Assembly: GCA_014529385.2 (NCBI GenBank)
Contig: CM043969.1
Location: 24,631,946 to 24,695,945, forward strand
DNA: 64,000 nucleotides
Source: Adiantum capillus-veneris
Lineage: Eukaryota > Streptophyta > Polypodiopsida > Polypodiales > Pteridaceae
Direction of reading: 5' to 3'
Shown: piece after piece, positions 26,983 through 38,435 of the stretch
Layout of the letters: each line of letters begins with the position of its first letter
Position numbering within the stretch: the first letter of the stretch is position 1
Made by a program: the position numbers and the translations under genes
Notes under the pieces: generated by a model
What the model saw: only the letters and a program-made list of their open reading frames with translations
Databases searched by the model: none
Told to the model about the DNA's origin: nothing

Positions 26983-29277
26983 TTATCCTTGAATGCCGAT
27001 TGAAGATGAGCAAAAGCTCAACTTCTCCTTGTTGACCACCTTTGTAAACATGTCTGCAGGATTTTCACTTGTATGCACCTTTCCTAGCTTTAGTTGTCCC
27101 TCTTCCAAAAGAGTGGGTATGAAGTGATATCTCACCTCAATGTGCTTTGTCCTTGAATGAAAGGCTGAGTTCTTCGCAAGATGGATAGCGCTTTGGCTAT
27201 CATTGTACAAGACACAATTGTCTTGTTTGAATCCAAGCTCTTCTAAGAATCTGTGAAGCCACATAATTTCTTTGCTTGCCTCCGTCATTGCTACATACTC
27301 TGCTTCCGTGGTAGAAAGTGAAACCACTTTCTGCAGCTTTGAAGCCCAGCTTACTACTGTGCCTCCAACCGTGAACACATAGCCAGTAGTGCTCCTTCGA
27401 GTATCTTTGTCACCTGCCATATCTGCATCAGCATACCCTTCTAGAAAAATATCAGTTCCTCCAAAATACAAAGCATTTGTTGTTGTCCCTTTTAGATACC
27501 TAAGTATCCACTTCACAGCTTGCCAATGCTCTTTACCTGGGTTGTCCGTGAACCTACTCACAACTCCCACTGCATGTGCAATGTATGGCCTTGTCCAGAC
27601 CATAGCATACATTAGAGAACCTACCGCTGCAGCATATGGAACTTTAGACATATAAGCTATCTCCTCTTGTGTCTTTGGACACATATCCTTCGTTAGTTTA
27701 AAATGACCAGCCAAAGATGTAGAAACTGGTTTTGCATTTTGCATTGCAAATCTTTCTAGTACCTTCTTGATGTAATCTTCTTGAGATAGATTTATTGTCT
27801 TCTTCGTCCTGTCCCTTGATATTTTCATACCAAGTATCCTCTTTGCAACACCTAAATCTTTCATTGAAAAAGATTTGGACAGCTCCTCTTTTAGGTCTTT
27901 GATGTCCTGCATGTTAGCACTTGCAATCAACATGTCATCAACATACAACATTAGGATGATGAATTTCCCATCTCCCAAATTCTTCGTGTAGACGCAATGA
28001 TCCGAGTTGCATCTTGTGAATCCATGATCCAACATCCATCGATCAAACTTTAAGTACCATTGTCTTGATGCTTGCTTTAAACCATACAAGATCTTCTTTA
28101 ATCTGCAAACCATTTTCTCCTTACCTTTTACTTCATACCCCTTTGGTTGAAGCATGTAGATTTCCTCCTCTAAGTCACCGTGAGGGAATGCCGTATTTAC
28201 ATCCATTTGCTCGAGATTTAGATCATGAGCAGCCACAAGGCTTAAGACAAGCCTAATTGAGTTCATTTTTACAACAGGAGAAAATATTTCATTGAAGTCA
28301 ATACCTTTCTTTTGAGAAAAACCTTTTACCACAAGCCTAGACTTGTACCTTTTCTTCCCACCTTCTTCTTCCTTTAGCTTGTACACCCATTTGTTTTGAA
28401 GTGCCCGCTTACCTTTAGGCAACTCAACCAACTCCCATGTTTGGATGCGATGTAGTGAGTCCATCTCCACTTGCATGCTCTTCGTCCATTCTTCTTTGGA
28501 TTCATGTTGCATAGCTTCTTCATATGATTCCGGCTCTCCAGAATCTGAGATCAAGAGATGGTTGAAGGAAGGAACAAACCTTTCTGGAGGTCTACTTGCT
28601 CTTGTAGATCTTCGGGGAATAGGTTGAGGCTCCTCATTTGGTTGACGTTGTTGCACATTGTCACCGTTTGCAGTCCTTGAGTCTTCACCGTCCTCAAGCT
28701 CCATGTACTCATCACCTGTTTCTTTTGTTTGTTTTCTTTCCAAGTAATCTTTGTACATATTTTGTTCGTTAAAAATTACATCCCTACTCCTTAAGATTTT
28801 ACCATCTTCAGGATTCCATAGGCAATACCCAAAGTCTCCTTCTCCATAGCCAATGAAGAAACACTTTTTGGACTTTGCATCTAACTTTGATCTTAGGCTT
28901 CTATCTATGTGCATGAAAGCCTCACACCCAAACACTTTGAGAAATGCACAATTCACCGGTTTACCTGTCCATGCCTCTTCTAGAACTCCCCCATCCAATG
29001 CCGTTGAGGGTGACCGATTGATTAAGTACACAGATGTACTTACAGCTTCCGCCCAAAGCTCAAGCGGTAGGCCTGCATGTAGCCGCATGCTTCGTGCTTG
29101 TTCCATGATTGTCCTGTTCATCCTTTCCGAAATCCCATTTTGTTGAGGTTTCCTTGGGGTTGTCCTTTGCCTCCGAATGCCATTGCTAGCACAAAAGCTT
29201 TCGAAAGCTTGGCTGCAATATTCGCCTCCATTGTCGGATCTGAGGCATTTAACCTTGGTACCTATTTCATTCTCCAC
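26983..29277 (-). CDS. Copia-C pol: integrase C-terminal half, reverse transcriptase, RNase H
   Basis: This 764-codon frame opens inside the integrase core (SDNGGEY and the Glu of NGISERMNRT), so its initial ATG is not a real start. Next are the GKP/FGCEAF region and the acidic spacer. RT begins about residue 275 (WELVELPKGK), with FNEIFSPVVKM and the active site YVDD. RNase H follows (GYADADMAGDKDTRRSTTGY, STTEAEYVA, HTSENPADMFTK). It ends just before the polypurine tract, as in most copia elements. Upstream a one-base shift near 29315 separates it from the integrase N-terminal part. RT and RNase H appear intact. Confidence 0.92.
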   Translation of the reverse strand: MENEIGTKVKCLRSDNGGEYCSQAFESFCASNGIRRQRTTPRKPQQNGISERMNRTIMEQARSMRLHAGLPLELWAEAVSTSVYLINRSPSTALDGGVLEEAWTGKPVNCAFLKVFGCEAFMHIDRSLRSKLDAKSKKCFFIGYGEGDFGYCLWNPEDGKILRSRDVIFNEQNMYKDYLERKQTKETGDEYMELEDGEDSRTANGDNVQQRQPNEEPQPIPRRSTRASRPPERFVPSFNHLLISDSGEPESYEEAMQHESKEEWTKSMQVEMDSLHRIQTWELVELPKGKRALQNKWVYKLKEEEGGKKRYKSRLVVKGFSQKKGIDFNEIFSPVVKMNSIRLVLSLVAAHDLNLEQMDVNTAFPHGDLEEEIYMLQPKGYEVKGKEKMVCRLKKILYGLKQASRQWYLKFDRWMLDHGFTRCNSDHCVYTKNLGDGKFIILMLYVDDMLIASANMQDIKDLKEELSKSFSMKDLGVAKRILGMKISRDRTKKTINLSQEDYIKKVLERFAMQNAKPVSTSLAGHFKLTKDMCPKTQEEIAYMSKVPYAAAVGSLMYAMVWTRPYIAHAVGVVSRFTDNPGKEHWQAVKWILRYLKGTTTNALYFGGTDIFLEGYADADMAGDKDTRRSTTGYVFTVGGTVVSWASKLQKVVSLSTTEAEYVAMTEASKEIMWLHRFLEELGFKQDNCVLYNDSQSAIHLAKNSAFHSRTKHIEVRYHFIPTLLEEGQLKLGKVHTSENPADMFTKVVNKEKLSFCSSSIGIQG

Positions 29278-30052
29278 AAAGGCTTTCCACCTTTGAAATA
29301 TGGAAAATACATCGGATTTATTTATTCATGACATAAACCCATGTTTTTCTAGTCGCATCGTCTATGAATGTTACATAGTACAATGAGCCACCAAGTGATG
29401 GTGTACTTGCAGGACCCCAAACATCAGAATGAACCAACTCAAGTTTTTTATTTTTTCTTTCATTTCCTGATTTTTAAAATTTTACCCTCTTTTGTTTACC
29501 ATAAACACAATCTTCACAGAACTCTAAGTCCACCTCTTTCAAACCTGGTAGAAGCTTCTTTGTTTGAAGGATTTGCATTCCTTTGGCACTCATATGCCCA
29601 AGTCGGTAGTGCCACACCGCACTGTCAACTTCTGTAGTTGCTGCACAAGCTGAAGGTTGCGTGCTAACAGTACACAAGTAAAGTGTACCGACTTTTTCAC
29701 CCTTGGCAACCACCAAAGATCCCTTTGAGATCTTCCACCGTTTGTTTCCGAATGCAATGTTGTGACCTTCATCGTCCAATTGTCCTGTAGAGATCAAATT
29801 TTTGCGAAGAGAAGGAACATGCCTAACATCTTTAAGCTTCCATTCATTTCCGTTAGCAGTTTTGACAGAAACTCTACCTTTGCCGACAATCTCACAAGCT
29901 TCATCATCTCCCAAGTATACATACCCAAAATTACCTTTGGTGTAGTCTTGGAAATGTTGCTTGTGTGGTGTCGCATGGAATGAAGCCCCGGAATCTACTA
30001 TCCAGGAATTAGACACATTGTCTAATGAGAGAATTAGAGCATCTTGCTCTAC
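29278..30052 (-). pseudogene. Copia-C protease, gag-pre-integrase domain and integrase N-terminus
   Basis: The frame 30016-29474 carries the protease active site SWIVDSGASFHAT and LKDVRHVPSLRKNLIS. The zinc-binding gag-pre-integrase motif follows (WHYRLGHMSAKGM, CEDCVYGKQKR). Beyond it VHSDVWGPA and FIDDATRKTWVY give the first integrase Asp, and a small frameshift near 29315 then shifts to the RT frame. A single TAA at about 30054 separates it from gag in the same frame. Protease matures the polyprotein; the upstream stop makes this copy defective. Confidence 0.85.
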
Positions 30053-30874
30053 TTAACCTGCCACATTGGCCTCCGATGTTGGCTTGTTGTCTTGAGACTT
30101 TGTCTCCTTCTTCTTCTTGGACCAGCAATCCTTCTTGACGTGGCCCTTCTTGCCGCAGTTCCAACATTCAAGAACTGACTTTGTGCGTGACTTGCTCCGC
30201 CTTGAGCGATCACGACCCTTTTGGTTTTTGAACCTCTCCTTAAGCCTTCCTCTTTTTTCCACTGATAGTGCAGCACTTGATGATTCTCCTGTGCTTCTCC
30301 TTTGCATTTCCTCGCTTAGGAGAACACCCACAACATCATCAAACTTAAGAGTATTGGTGCCAGAGATAGAATTACTTACAACCATCACAAGGCTGTCCCA
30401 ACTATCCGGTAGAGATGATAGTATAAGGAGAGCTCGCACTTCGTCATCGAAATTGATTTTCACTGATCAAAGTTGACTTATGTTTGTGTTAAAGTCATTT
30501 AGGTGTTCTGCAACTGAACCATTCTCTGCAATCTTTAGATTGAACAAGCGCTTCATAAGAAATACCTTATTGGATGCCGATGGTTTCTCGTAGAAGTCGT
30601 CAAGTGACTTCATCAAGTCCTCCGTGGTCTTCATCTCCAAAACATTGAAGGCCACCGTTGACGCCAAGCTTAACCGGATTGTTCCCAGTGCCTTTCGATC
30701 AAGGAAAATCCATGCTTCATCTGCCATTGTTGCGGGCTTCTTCGCAAGACCGCCTAGTGGCAAATAGAGGTCCTTCTGGTAGAGATAGTTTTCAATCTCC
30801 ATCTTCCAATGTTGGTAGATTTTTCCGTTGAACTTCTCAATCTTGAGCTTCCCTTCCTCCGCCATAACTCCCAC
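30053..30874 (-). pseudogene. Copia-C gag
   Basis: It starts MGVMAEEGKLKIEKFNGKIYQHWKMEIE, truncated here to the first residues of the typical copia gag (UBN2-type) domain. One in-frame TGA (about 30467) falls after HLNDFNTNISQL and before INFDDEVRALLILSSLP. The frame then runs through a basic region to the zinc knuckle CWNCGKKGHVKKDC and stops at 30053. Without the TGA it is an ordinary 270-residue gag. It packages the element RNA. Confidence 0.85.
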
Positions 30875-30924
30875 TCAATTCAAGGAATCCTTTCCTTGAG
30901 ATAATTTAGCTACAAGCAAACCTT

Positions 30925-30936
30925 GCTCTGATACCA
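30925..30936 (-). promoter_or_regulatory. Copia-C primer-binding site (initiator tRNA-Met)
   Basis: The minus strand reads TGGTATCAGAGC, the classical copia primer site, two bases inside the LTR. Confidence 0.95.
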
Positions 30937-30938
30937 GT

Positions 30939-31743
30939 TGTTAGGAAATAAGACGTAGCTAAATAGATAATTGAGTAGATTACTTAATGGAGAGAGACAG
31001 ATTTACATACACGAGATTATAGAGTAGAGAGAGAGAGAGAGAGAGAGTACACACGATATACGTGGTTCACCCAATGTGGGCTACGTCCACGGGAAAGCAG
31101 CCACTCAATGGCTTTAGTACTTCAAAACAAGAAGTAGTTTACAAAGGGATTATACCCTTAATGGAGCTCCCGCCTAGGCTTCACTCTCACCACCTCACAC
31201 TCACCTTGTTGCATCAACTTCACACTATGCAATGTGTGTAGAAATGGCCTCCTTTTATAGGCCAAAAGGGCTTCCCTCTCTTATGAGAGACAGCCATGTG
31301 TAGCCGCCCTTGTGCGAATAAGTCCAAATCGGACCCTCCAATCCGCCCATGTGTGGCCGCCCTTGAGAAGACAAGTCCGCTTTTGAATTCCGCCACCGGC
31401 CACCGGCCATTGACTTCCGACCACCGGCCACCGACCATTGACTTCCGACCATCGGCCATCGGCCATCGACCATTGACTACCGGCCACCGGCCAACCAACC
31501 GGTTGTTTTCCGACCACTTTCCGGCCGCCGTCCGGCCATAATATTCCGGCGAAAAAAAGTCTCGGGGGCCTCCGCCCCCCCGAGGCTTCTAAAGTTGCCC
31601 CTGATTCTTGTCCGTGAAATTTTTGGTTTCCGGTGAGTGATTTTCCTTCACGCACGATGGCTTCTCCTCATAATGGGGGCCTTACAAATGTGCGCTTTTA
31701 CCACAAAAAATTACAAGGGTAAATCAAGGCTCCATACTTAACA
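30939..31743 (-). repeat. Copia-C 5' LTR, 805 bp
   Basis: The plus strand begins TGTTAGGAAATAAG and ends CATACTTAACA. It contains a short (GA)n tract at about 31027-31046 and, at 31385-31500, a degenerate GC-rich tandem array built on CCGGCCACCG and CCATTGACTTCCGA phrases. A diverged partial copy of the same LTR lies at 57060-57520. Confidence 0.92.
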
Positions 31744-31862
31744 TAACAGGACTATTGCATCAATCCCCCACTTTTCAAACACATCAAAATATAGCTTTTG
31801 CCCCTCCTTGTGATAGGTAACAGGCCAATTGCATCAATCCCCCACTTTTCAAACACATCAAA
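31744..31862. repeat. 45-bp direct duplication in RetB integrase at the Copia-C junction
   Basis: 31744-31788 and 31818-31862 match at all but two positions. They encode the integrase segment around FDVFEKWGIDAI twice. The outer copy abuts the Copia-C LTR. Confidence 0.8.
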
Positions 31863-33802
31863 CGCCATAATGTTTTGCGTAGCTCTGGCTTCAACACTCT
31901 CTTCCCAAATGCTTGACACCTATTGCAAGACCTACACCAATGGTGAACTTCCTTGTGCAAACTAGGACAGACATACCCCTCTTGCAAGATCTTATGCAAA
32001 GTGATCTTTAGAGCAATATGGCTGCCACATGTGCCTTCATGATTCTCTTCCAACACTCTGTAAATCTCCTCCCTCCAAGGTACATGTCTCAACATGAGAT
32101 CAGCCCCTTTCATGTATAAGACATCACCAATCAATTTGTACATGTATGCTCTACGCACAAAACCATACTTCTTAGACTTCTGAATCTCCTTTGGAATGAT
32201 TCTTGTTAGCAAAAACTCCTCTTCTTGAGCCAAACTTTCCCGGCCATGATAAAGAGGTAAAGTGGTCCTCAACACAAATAACTCCCCAATCATGCTTTGA
32301 GTTGCTTCATGTGCTTCTCCATTTAGAGAACGTTCAATGTGTCTGATGCTCCATGCTTCAAACTTTTTTAACAGGCCTTTAATTCTGAAACACATTTCCT
32401 TTAATGAGGTGTTCTGGCTCTTCCACACACCTAGCACTTGCTTCACAACTAACTAGGCATCACCTTTTATTCTCAACCTTCTAACCCCATGCTTCAAACA
32501 AATGTGTAATCCGGCTTCCAAAGTAGCATATTCAGCCTCATTGTTACTATGCACATCCAATTTGAACCCTCTCTACTAGCTTCCCCTCTGGATCATAAAG
32601 TGCTATACCCCCTGAAGCCACATCATGGCTCTTTCTGTATGAGCCATCAAAGAGCAAAACATGTGCATTGCTAATCTGTGGCACTTCTTCAACTACCTTT
32701 CTCACCACCTCTTCCTTAACAAGAAGGGGATTCTCCTTGTAAGTCAACAAATCAGCTAGGGTAGCCCTTGTACTATCTTCCACTAGAAAAGAGAACTCAA
32801 ACTCTTGCAGCTCAATTACCCAATTCTTGACCACATTTGACATGTTAGTGCCATTAATTAACTATGGCAAAAAGGCATAACTCGTCAAGAAAACAAAAGG
32901 TCGTGGTAGCAAGTAATGACGAAATCGTCGACAAGCAAATATTACACTGGCCATCACTAGCTCTACTTCCGAGAATTTTCTCTCTTCTATCAGCTTCACT
33001 CGGCTTTCACAATACACTGGCCTCATTTAATGTCTGCCCTTCCCCTTTTGCAATAGCATGGATCCAATGGCATCATCCCCTACTTATGGATTTACATAAA
33101 AAACTTTCTCCCAATCAGGAGCCTGCATGGCTGACAAACTCCCTAACACCTCTTTCACCTCTTGAAACACTTCTTCACACTTGTCATCCCATTGCAATGG
33201 ATCATGCTTTGCCACTTGTTGTAATGGATAAAGAAGCTGTGAAGACAATGGAATAACCGTGCCATGTACTTCACTTTGTGTATAAAGGTTGCCAATTGCT
33301 TAGTGCTCGTAGGTGATGGAAGAAGAATAATAGACTTAACCTTGTCTGGGTCAGCCTCAATGCCATTTTCTGGCACCATATGGCCCAATAACTTCACCCT
33401 TGGCTGTGCTAAATGACATTTCTTTGGATTTAGTTGTCCTCCACATTCGTCATATCGAGCCAATACCGTGTGCAACTTCTCATGGTGTTCAGCCCTACTG
33501 CTATAGACACAAAAGTCATCCATAAAAGCTTTAACACAACTACCAATGAATGGTTCCAATACCCAATTTTCTCTCTCTTGATAGAAAGAAGGTCCATTTG
33601 ACAACCCAAATGGCAATACCGTGTAGCAATAGCAGCCCCATGGCGTAATGAAAGTTGTCTTTGTTCGGTCTTTAAGAGCAATCTTCAATTGAAAATAGCC
33701 TGAAAAACCATCACACACACTGTACCTCTCATAACCTGCCCACTGAATCCAAGATCTGATCAATGAATGGAAGAGGATATGGGTTCTTCTTAGTGGCTGC
33801 AT
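31784..33802 (-). pseudogene. RetB pol C-terminal half: RT end, RNase H, second RNase H, integrase start
   Basis: Reading down from 33802, RT continues through DGFSGYFQLKIA, LPFGLSNGPS and the active site FMDD, then LNPKKCHLAQ. A degraded RNase H follows (33150-32850). At 32843-32453 a second, archaeal-type RNase H is recognisable (LLFDGSYRKSHDVASGGIA, then NNEAEYATLEAG, then KGDA-stop-LVVKQVLG). At 32446-31784 comes the H2C2 zinc region (GSHIALKITLHK to CRSCNRCQ) and the first integrase motif FEKWGIDAIG. At least two frameshifts and stops including TAG near 32452 make it inactive. The extra RNase H is the hallmark of the Tat clade. The chain is cut by Copia-C right after the first catalytic Asp. 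Confidence 0.82.
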
Positions 33803-36299
33803 TTAAGGGTTTAAAATCTACACAAATCCTCCACTTCCCATCCTTCTTTGGACTGACTACTACTGAACTCACCCATTTTGTGGTCTCCACTGGGACTATG
33901 AACCCTGCCTTCAATAGCTTGTCCACCTCTTCCCGCAAGGCTTCCATCTACTCTTGACCCATCCTTCTTAGCCTTTGTCGCACTGGCTTAGCACCTTCCT
34001 TCAGCTCTATATGCATCTCTTCTCCTTTGAACCCTCTGATCTCTTCATATGAAGTAATGAAAAAATCAGGAAAACTAGCCAGCATGTGCAAACATATCTC
34101 CTTCTCCATAGCTGACAGGTCTCCACTGATCATTTGTGTCATCAATTCTTGCTTCTTTGACGATTCAACTTTGGTTTGCATCAGCCCTTCAATCACTTCA
34201 TAAGGCCCTTCACTTTCATCTTCAACCTCATTTGCAAATGTGACTAAACCAGACTCCAGGATTCCTTTGTCCATCAAAAGAAATGCAACATCAGCATCCT
34301 CATCACTGTTGGTAGTACTATCACTGTCCTCGTGAGACACTGTGGAATAGCCTTCATCACTAGACTCATCTTCATCTTCATAAAGCTCCTCCAATCATTT
34401 TCTTATGTCCATATTATAAAGCTTCTTGGCACCTGTCTTTCCATAGAGGCTAATCATACCACCTCGCCAATCTTGAACAACTCCCACTGCACGTAACCAT
34501 GGTCTACCCAGTATAATAGGATATGCTCCCAACCCTACTGGCATCACATGAAAATCAACCACTACCTTTGCATCATACGCCTCCACTTCTAAGCTCTTTA
34601 CAACACCCAAACATTTTACTTTCTGATGGTTTGCCAATCTGATCCGGAAGCCTGACACCCCAGTCACTGTAAGACCCATCTTCTCAACACATGAGTGTGT
34701 TATGACACATATTTGGGCTCCGCCATCAATATAAACTTGTCCCAGATTTTTTCTTTTGTGTCACACATCTACTATTGTATAAATGTCTGGTAGCTTGTCC
34801 ATCGCCAACACCTTCACTGAACCTCTCTCTAGCTCTTTCTCCATTGGGTTAATCATCCTCTTCCACTGTCGCTTTAGCTTAGGAACCATCTCTATGAGCT
34901 GCCCAAAAGTAGCATCCGCCTTCCTGCTTGTCAGATCCTCCTTCAATTCATAGCTTAATTGCCCATCCCCTAGTGGAAAATCTGACACATGAAACTTTCG
35001 ACGAGCCCTTCTTTTCCTCTTGGCCTTGACATCCTCGCCTTCATGGCTCTTTCCTTTCTTCTTACTAGGACCTAGAGCACTTCTTCCTTCCTTTTCCTCT
35101 GTGGTCCTCTTCCCAATAGGCATCACTAATGTATCTTCTAGCTTTGATGCCTTCTCCAAGGTGACTACACTTAGCACTTTTGGCTTTCCCTGTTCCTCCT
35201 GGGTTAATCCACTGGTTCCTTCATCTCCCTTAATTTCGATGCCATAATCATTTGACCTAGTTAGCACCTGTCTTGGCAATGGATACATATCTCCACCCAT
35301 CCTTGGTGGCTTATCACATTGCGGGCTGATGTGTCCCAACTCTCCACAATTATAACATGTGGGCGTCTGTCTCCAGAACCTAACATTACTTTGTCCAGCA
35401 CCATTCCTAGGTCTTTCTTCACCTCTTGGCTGATTTGCAAACCTCCCTCGACCTCGATTATTTCCCACTTGACCTAGCATGTTTAGGTTGAGATTCTTCA
35501 TTAAATCGACCACTTGCCTCATGTTTTGCCTTAGGCCATCATCTTGCACTACTGTAGTGACCACTGTTGGCATAACCTGAGGAGTAACAGAAACCACTAG
35601 TTCATGATGAGCCGCTGGCATGCGACCTGGCAAAGAATCCTTAGGCTAAAATTCAGACCTCATGGGCAAAGACTCTACTCCTAGCTGGCTCATTTTCCTC
35701 AGCTTCCACTCTTTGTTCCTTGCTACCTCCAATGCATCTTCATATGTCCTAGGCTTCTTTATCTCCACTCTCCAACGTATATTCTCCCAAAGACCATCCA
35801 AGAACATGTCCTTCTTCATCATGTCAGGCGGGGGTACCTGTGGCGCTAAGGCCTTGCACATCCACTCCCACGCCAATGAAAACTTTCGTATGTACGCATT
35901 TACTGGCTCACCTTCCTTTTGCACTAAAGCATGTACTTCTTGCCACACTTTGTCAGGATCTTCTATCTTCGCAAACTCCACTTCCAATCCATGCCTTAGA
36001 TTGTCCCAACTCAATCTTACGAGTGGATCAGCCGCACGCAGCTCCTCTTCAAATGCTTTGGACCAAATTCGTGCATCACTCTTCAAACAAATTTGAAGAA
36101 GACGTAACATCTGTGCCGGATCATGAATCTGGTTGCTAATGCAGGCAACCTCCATCTTTTCCAAAAAGTCTTCCACATCTTCATCACTTCTTCCCAGAAA
36201 CTCCTGATAAGAGAAAGCCATGGCTACCCAAGTTACGATGCTTTGAGAGCCCCTTCGAACACACGTACGTGCAAGAACCCAAAACTTTTCACTACCCAA
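33729..36299 (-). pseudogene. RetB gag-protease-RT N-terminus in one frame with four stops
   Basis: One frame runs from 36299 down to 33729, broken only by stops at about 35646 (TAG), 34761 (TGA), 34395 (TGA) and 33948 (TAG). Gag includes FLGRSDEDVEDFLEKME and VHALVQKEGEPVNAYIRKF. The zinc knuckle CYNCGELGHISPQC lies near 35340. The protease active site is VYIDGGAQICVIT near 34730, DGG instead of DSG, followed by IILGRPW. An acidic linker follows (ELYEDEDESSDEG), then the RT fingers (KWVSSVVVSPKKDGKWRICV). The frame shifts near 33735. RetA and RetB thus differ clearly in gag and protease. Nonsense-only damage again suggests deamination. Confidence 0.83.
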
Positions 36300-37255
36300 T
36301 CCCCAGAAACTTCAATGGAGCTCAGCTTTAGATAAGGACAAACACATGCACATCAAATGAGTTTTCATAGTTAATCATTGAAATTACAACAGGCAAAGGA
36401 CATTCCAGGACCTCTCGTAATCTTCTTGGCCCGAACATGAAGACTATGCGCTGCTGGAAAAAAATCTTCCTGGACACATGAACATTTATCTGGATTCTCT
36501 GAGTTAAATGAAAAGGAGTGAATTGAGGGCCATTTTGATCATCCATTAAAGTCAACCATGAAGCTCCCAAGAAGGCACACCTGACTTATCCTTTAATTTT
36601 GCCATAATTTCAAAAGCATAACAGTATAAATGGCTTAAAAGACCAAAAGACCAGCCATCATAACTTGGAAAAATTTTGACAGAGTTTCCCCAGAAGTAGA
36701 GCAGTAAGAACCCAAAATATAGACTGTATATGTATGCATAAACTGCCAACAATAGAACCCGAGCATCAAATAGGAACACTAATACATAGCCTATGGTGAG
36801 GTCACAAAAAGGGTGCTCCAGCTACCTGTATCACCGAAAGGATCTCCACATTTGAGAATCCCCCAGCTCAATAAAACCTCACGCTATCGACCCTCACACG
36901 AAGGCTAATGCAAATCGCATATAGTCAACTCTCAGAAATGACTATCTTCCAGAACAAGTCTCAGAAATGGCTGGGATTGCCAAATAAAACCAAGTATGGC
37001 TCCACAAAGTCATACAATGGCAATTTCCACAAGTAACGTACAATCCAGTAGACAATGCGCTCAAACAGGCGCCAAATCATACCCACAACAACTGCAAGTG
37101 ACACCACTGCTAGTATATCACTGTACTCCAGCTACCTGTACCTGTGTGAATCACCTGTACCTGTACCTGTCCCTGTAACCTGTAACCTGTAACCTATAAC
37201 CTGTAATCCCGAATCTCGAAGCTTGAAGCTCGAAGCAAAAGGTACTCGAAGAAGA
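36300..37255 (-). other. RetB 5' leader
   Basis: Noncoding region between gag and the primer site; no ORF supported. It contains a hexamer-type tandem, ACCTGT and variants, at 37133-37207, and repeated GAAGCT/CGAAGC phrases beside the primer site. Confidence 0.7.
37133..37207. repeat. Short tandem repeat (ACCTGT)n and CCTGTAA variants
   Basis: About ten units of ACCTGT or AACCTGT with small changes, within 80 bp of the RetB 5' LTR. Confidence 0.85.
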
Positions 37256-37273
37256 TCCTCAATGGGGACACCA
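37256..37273 (-). promoter_or_regulatory. RetB putative primer-binding site
   Basis: The minus strand reads TGGTGTCCCCATTGAGGA, starting with the required TGG but six bases from the LTR end. I cannot match it to a particular tRNA. Confidence 0.45.
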
Positions 37274-37279
37274 AAAGAA

Positions 37280-37341
37280 TGTGAGCGGGATGAAAACACA
37301 CACAACGCCTCTATAATGACCCGACACACACCCTTGGGATG

Positions 37342-37377
<36 letters not shown>

Positions 37378-38435
37378 TGGGGCACCACTCAGCTTACACA
37401 ACCCACCTGGCCGAGACAGGGAACACACCGATGGAGTGAGAGGAGAGAGACTACCCTTTTACCCACTCCACATAGACACACACACACACACACACACACA
37501 AAAGAAACTCAGCTCAAAAGAGGATAATTTCTGATGTTTAGATACAATAGATCTTGGGCCAACACCAATGGAGCAAATAGCTCACACAATATGGGTAAAA
37601 TGTGCCAGATACAATCACAAATTGGAGCAGAAGCTTCACTCGTAGGAGAAACTTACACAGCCAAAACAGCAAAAAAAGAGTGAGGAATTCGGAAAAATGG
37701 ACAGCTCCATTGCATCCGGAACGGCCCAAAACCCCACTCTACAATGTCAAAGTGCTCAAATCCGACCTCGGATGAGCAGTTTAGGGCCAAAACAGGCTCC
37801 AAAAACACAGTTGCGGCTGTTCTTCCTCTTCTCTTCACGTTTTTTCTGGTCTTCTCTCTGTTTTTCCAGTTCCCACACTTAGCTTTATTACTTGGGCACC
37901 CTTGGCCTTTTAGATGACCTCAAACGGACCCCAAACAGGCCAAAAACTGATCTCGCAGTGCATAGTTGTCACCTTTTTGCATCATCCGCACACCTGGCAC
38001 TCAGCTTTTTCCAATAATGCATCTCGCAACCACGTGAAGTGGCCTCAAAATATGGTACTCATGATGACCTTTTTGCATAATTACCACAAGAAAACGCCTA
38101 CGCTGTGTCCGTACTTATCCACGTGCAAGTATTGACCCTGTTCGACGTCCTGACGCCACTAGATGCCATCTGATGCACCTGCTTACCTCATGTCTTCGGC
38201 CCGCGGATAGCTTCCTTGAGAAGTTTTACGCTCTATCAACTCCTCATTATTATAGAAAAAACACACTGGTACTGGTGATAGTGAAAATCGATGCACTATG
38301 TACATGTTGTCCTACCTGTACACATGTGGGCCCCACGTAACCACCTGGCTATGGAAAATGGGCAATCCTTTATTCGATGCACCATGCATGTATATGTACA
38401 TATGCACAATCCCTTGTTCCAAAAAACTCCTGACA
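37280..38435 (-). repeat. RetB 5' LTR, 1156 bp
   Basis: The plus strand begins TGTGAGCGGG and ends CTCCTGACA just before GCAT and the resumed palindrome. It holds (AC)n tracts at about 37344-37375 and 37477-37501. Its left 940 bp match 25834-26782. Confidence 0.88.

Larger units (their letters stand above)
26783..31743 (-). mobile_element. Copia-C: Ty1/copia element nested in RetB, 3' LTR truncated
   Basis: The minus strand carries 5' LTR (31743-30939), Met-type primer site, gag, protease, integrase, RT, RNase H, polypurine tract and a 140-bp stub of the 3' LTR. Integrase before RT is the copia order. It interrupts RetB integrase at 31744. The missing 3' LTR part and the missing RetB segment point to one deletion across the junction. 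Three point lesions break an otherwise complete polyprotein. Confidence 0.9.
25834..38435 (-). mobile_element. RetB: Ty3/gypsy element with a second RNase H, nested in RetA-2
   Basis: Two matching LTRs (25834-26782 truncated, 37280-38435) both begin TGTGAGCGGGATGAAAAC on the plus strand. Between them on the minus strand are leader, gag, protease, RT, RNase H, an extra RNase H-like domain and the start of integrase. The rest of integrase and the inner part of the 3' LTR are lost at the Copia-C junction. The likely target duplication is GCGT (25830-25833) and GCAT (38436-38439), with one CpG-type change. The extra RNase H places it near the Tat/Ogre/Retand group. Confidence 0.85.

Noticed and set aside
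31220-31655. Overlapping ORFs rich in GRW/MVDGRW phrases in the Copia-C LTR
   Set aside because: They come from the GC-rich tandem array of the LTR in several frames at once; no start context or domain.
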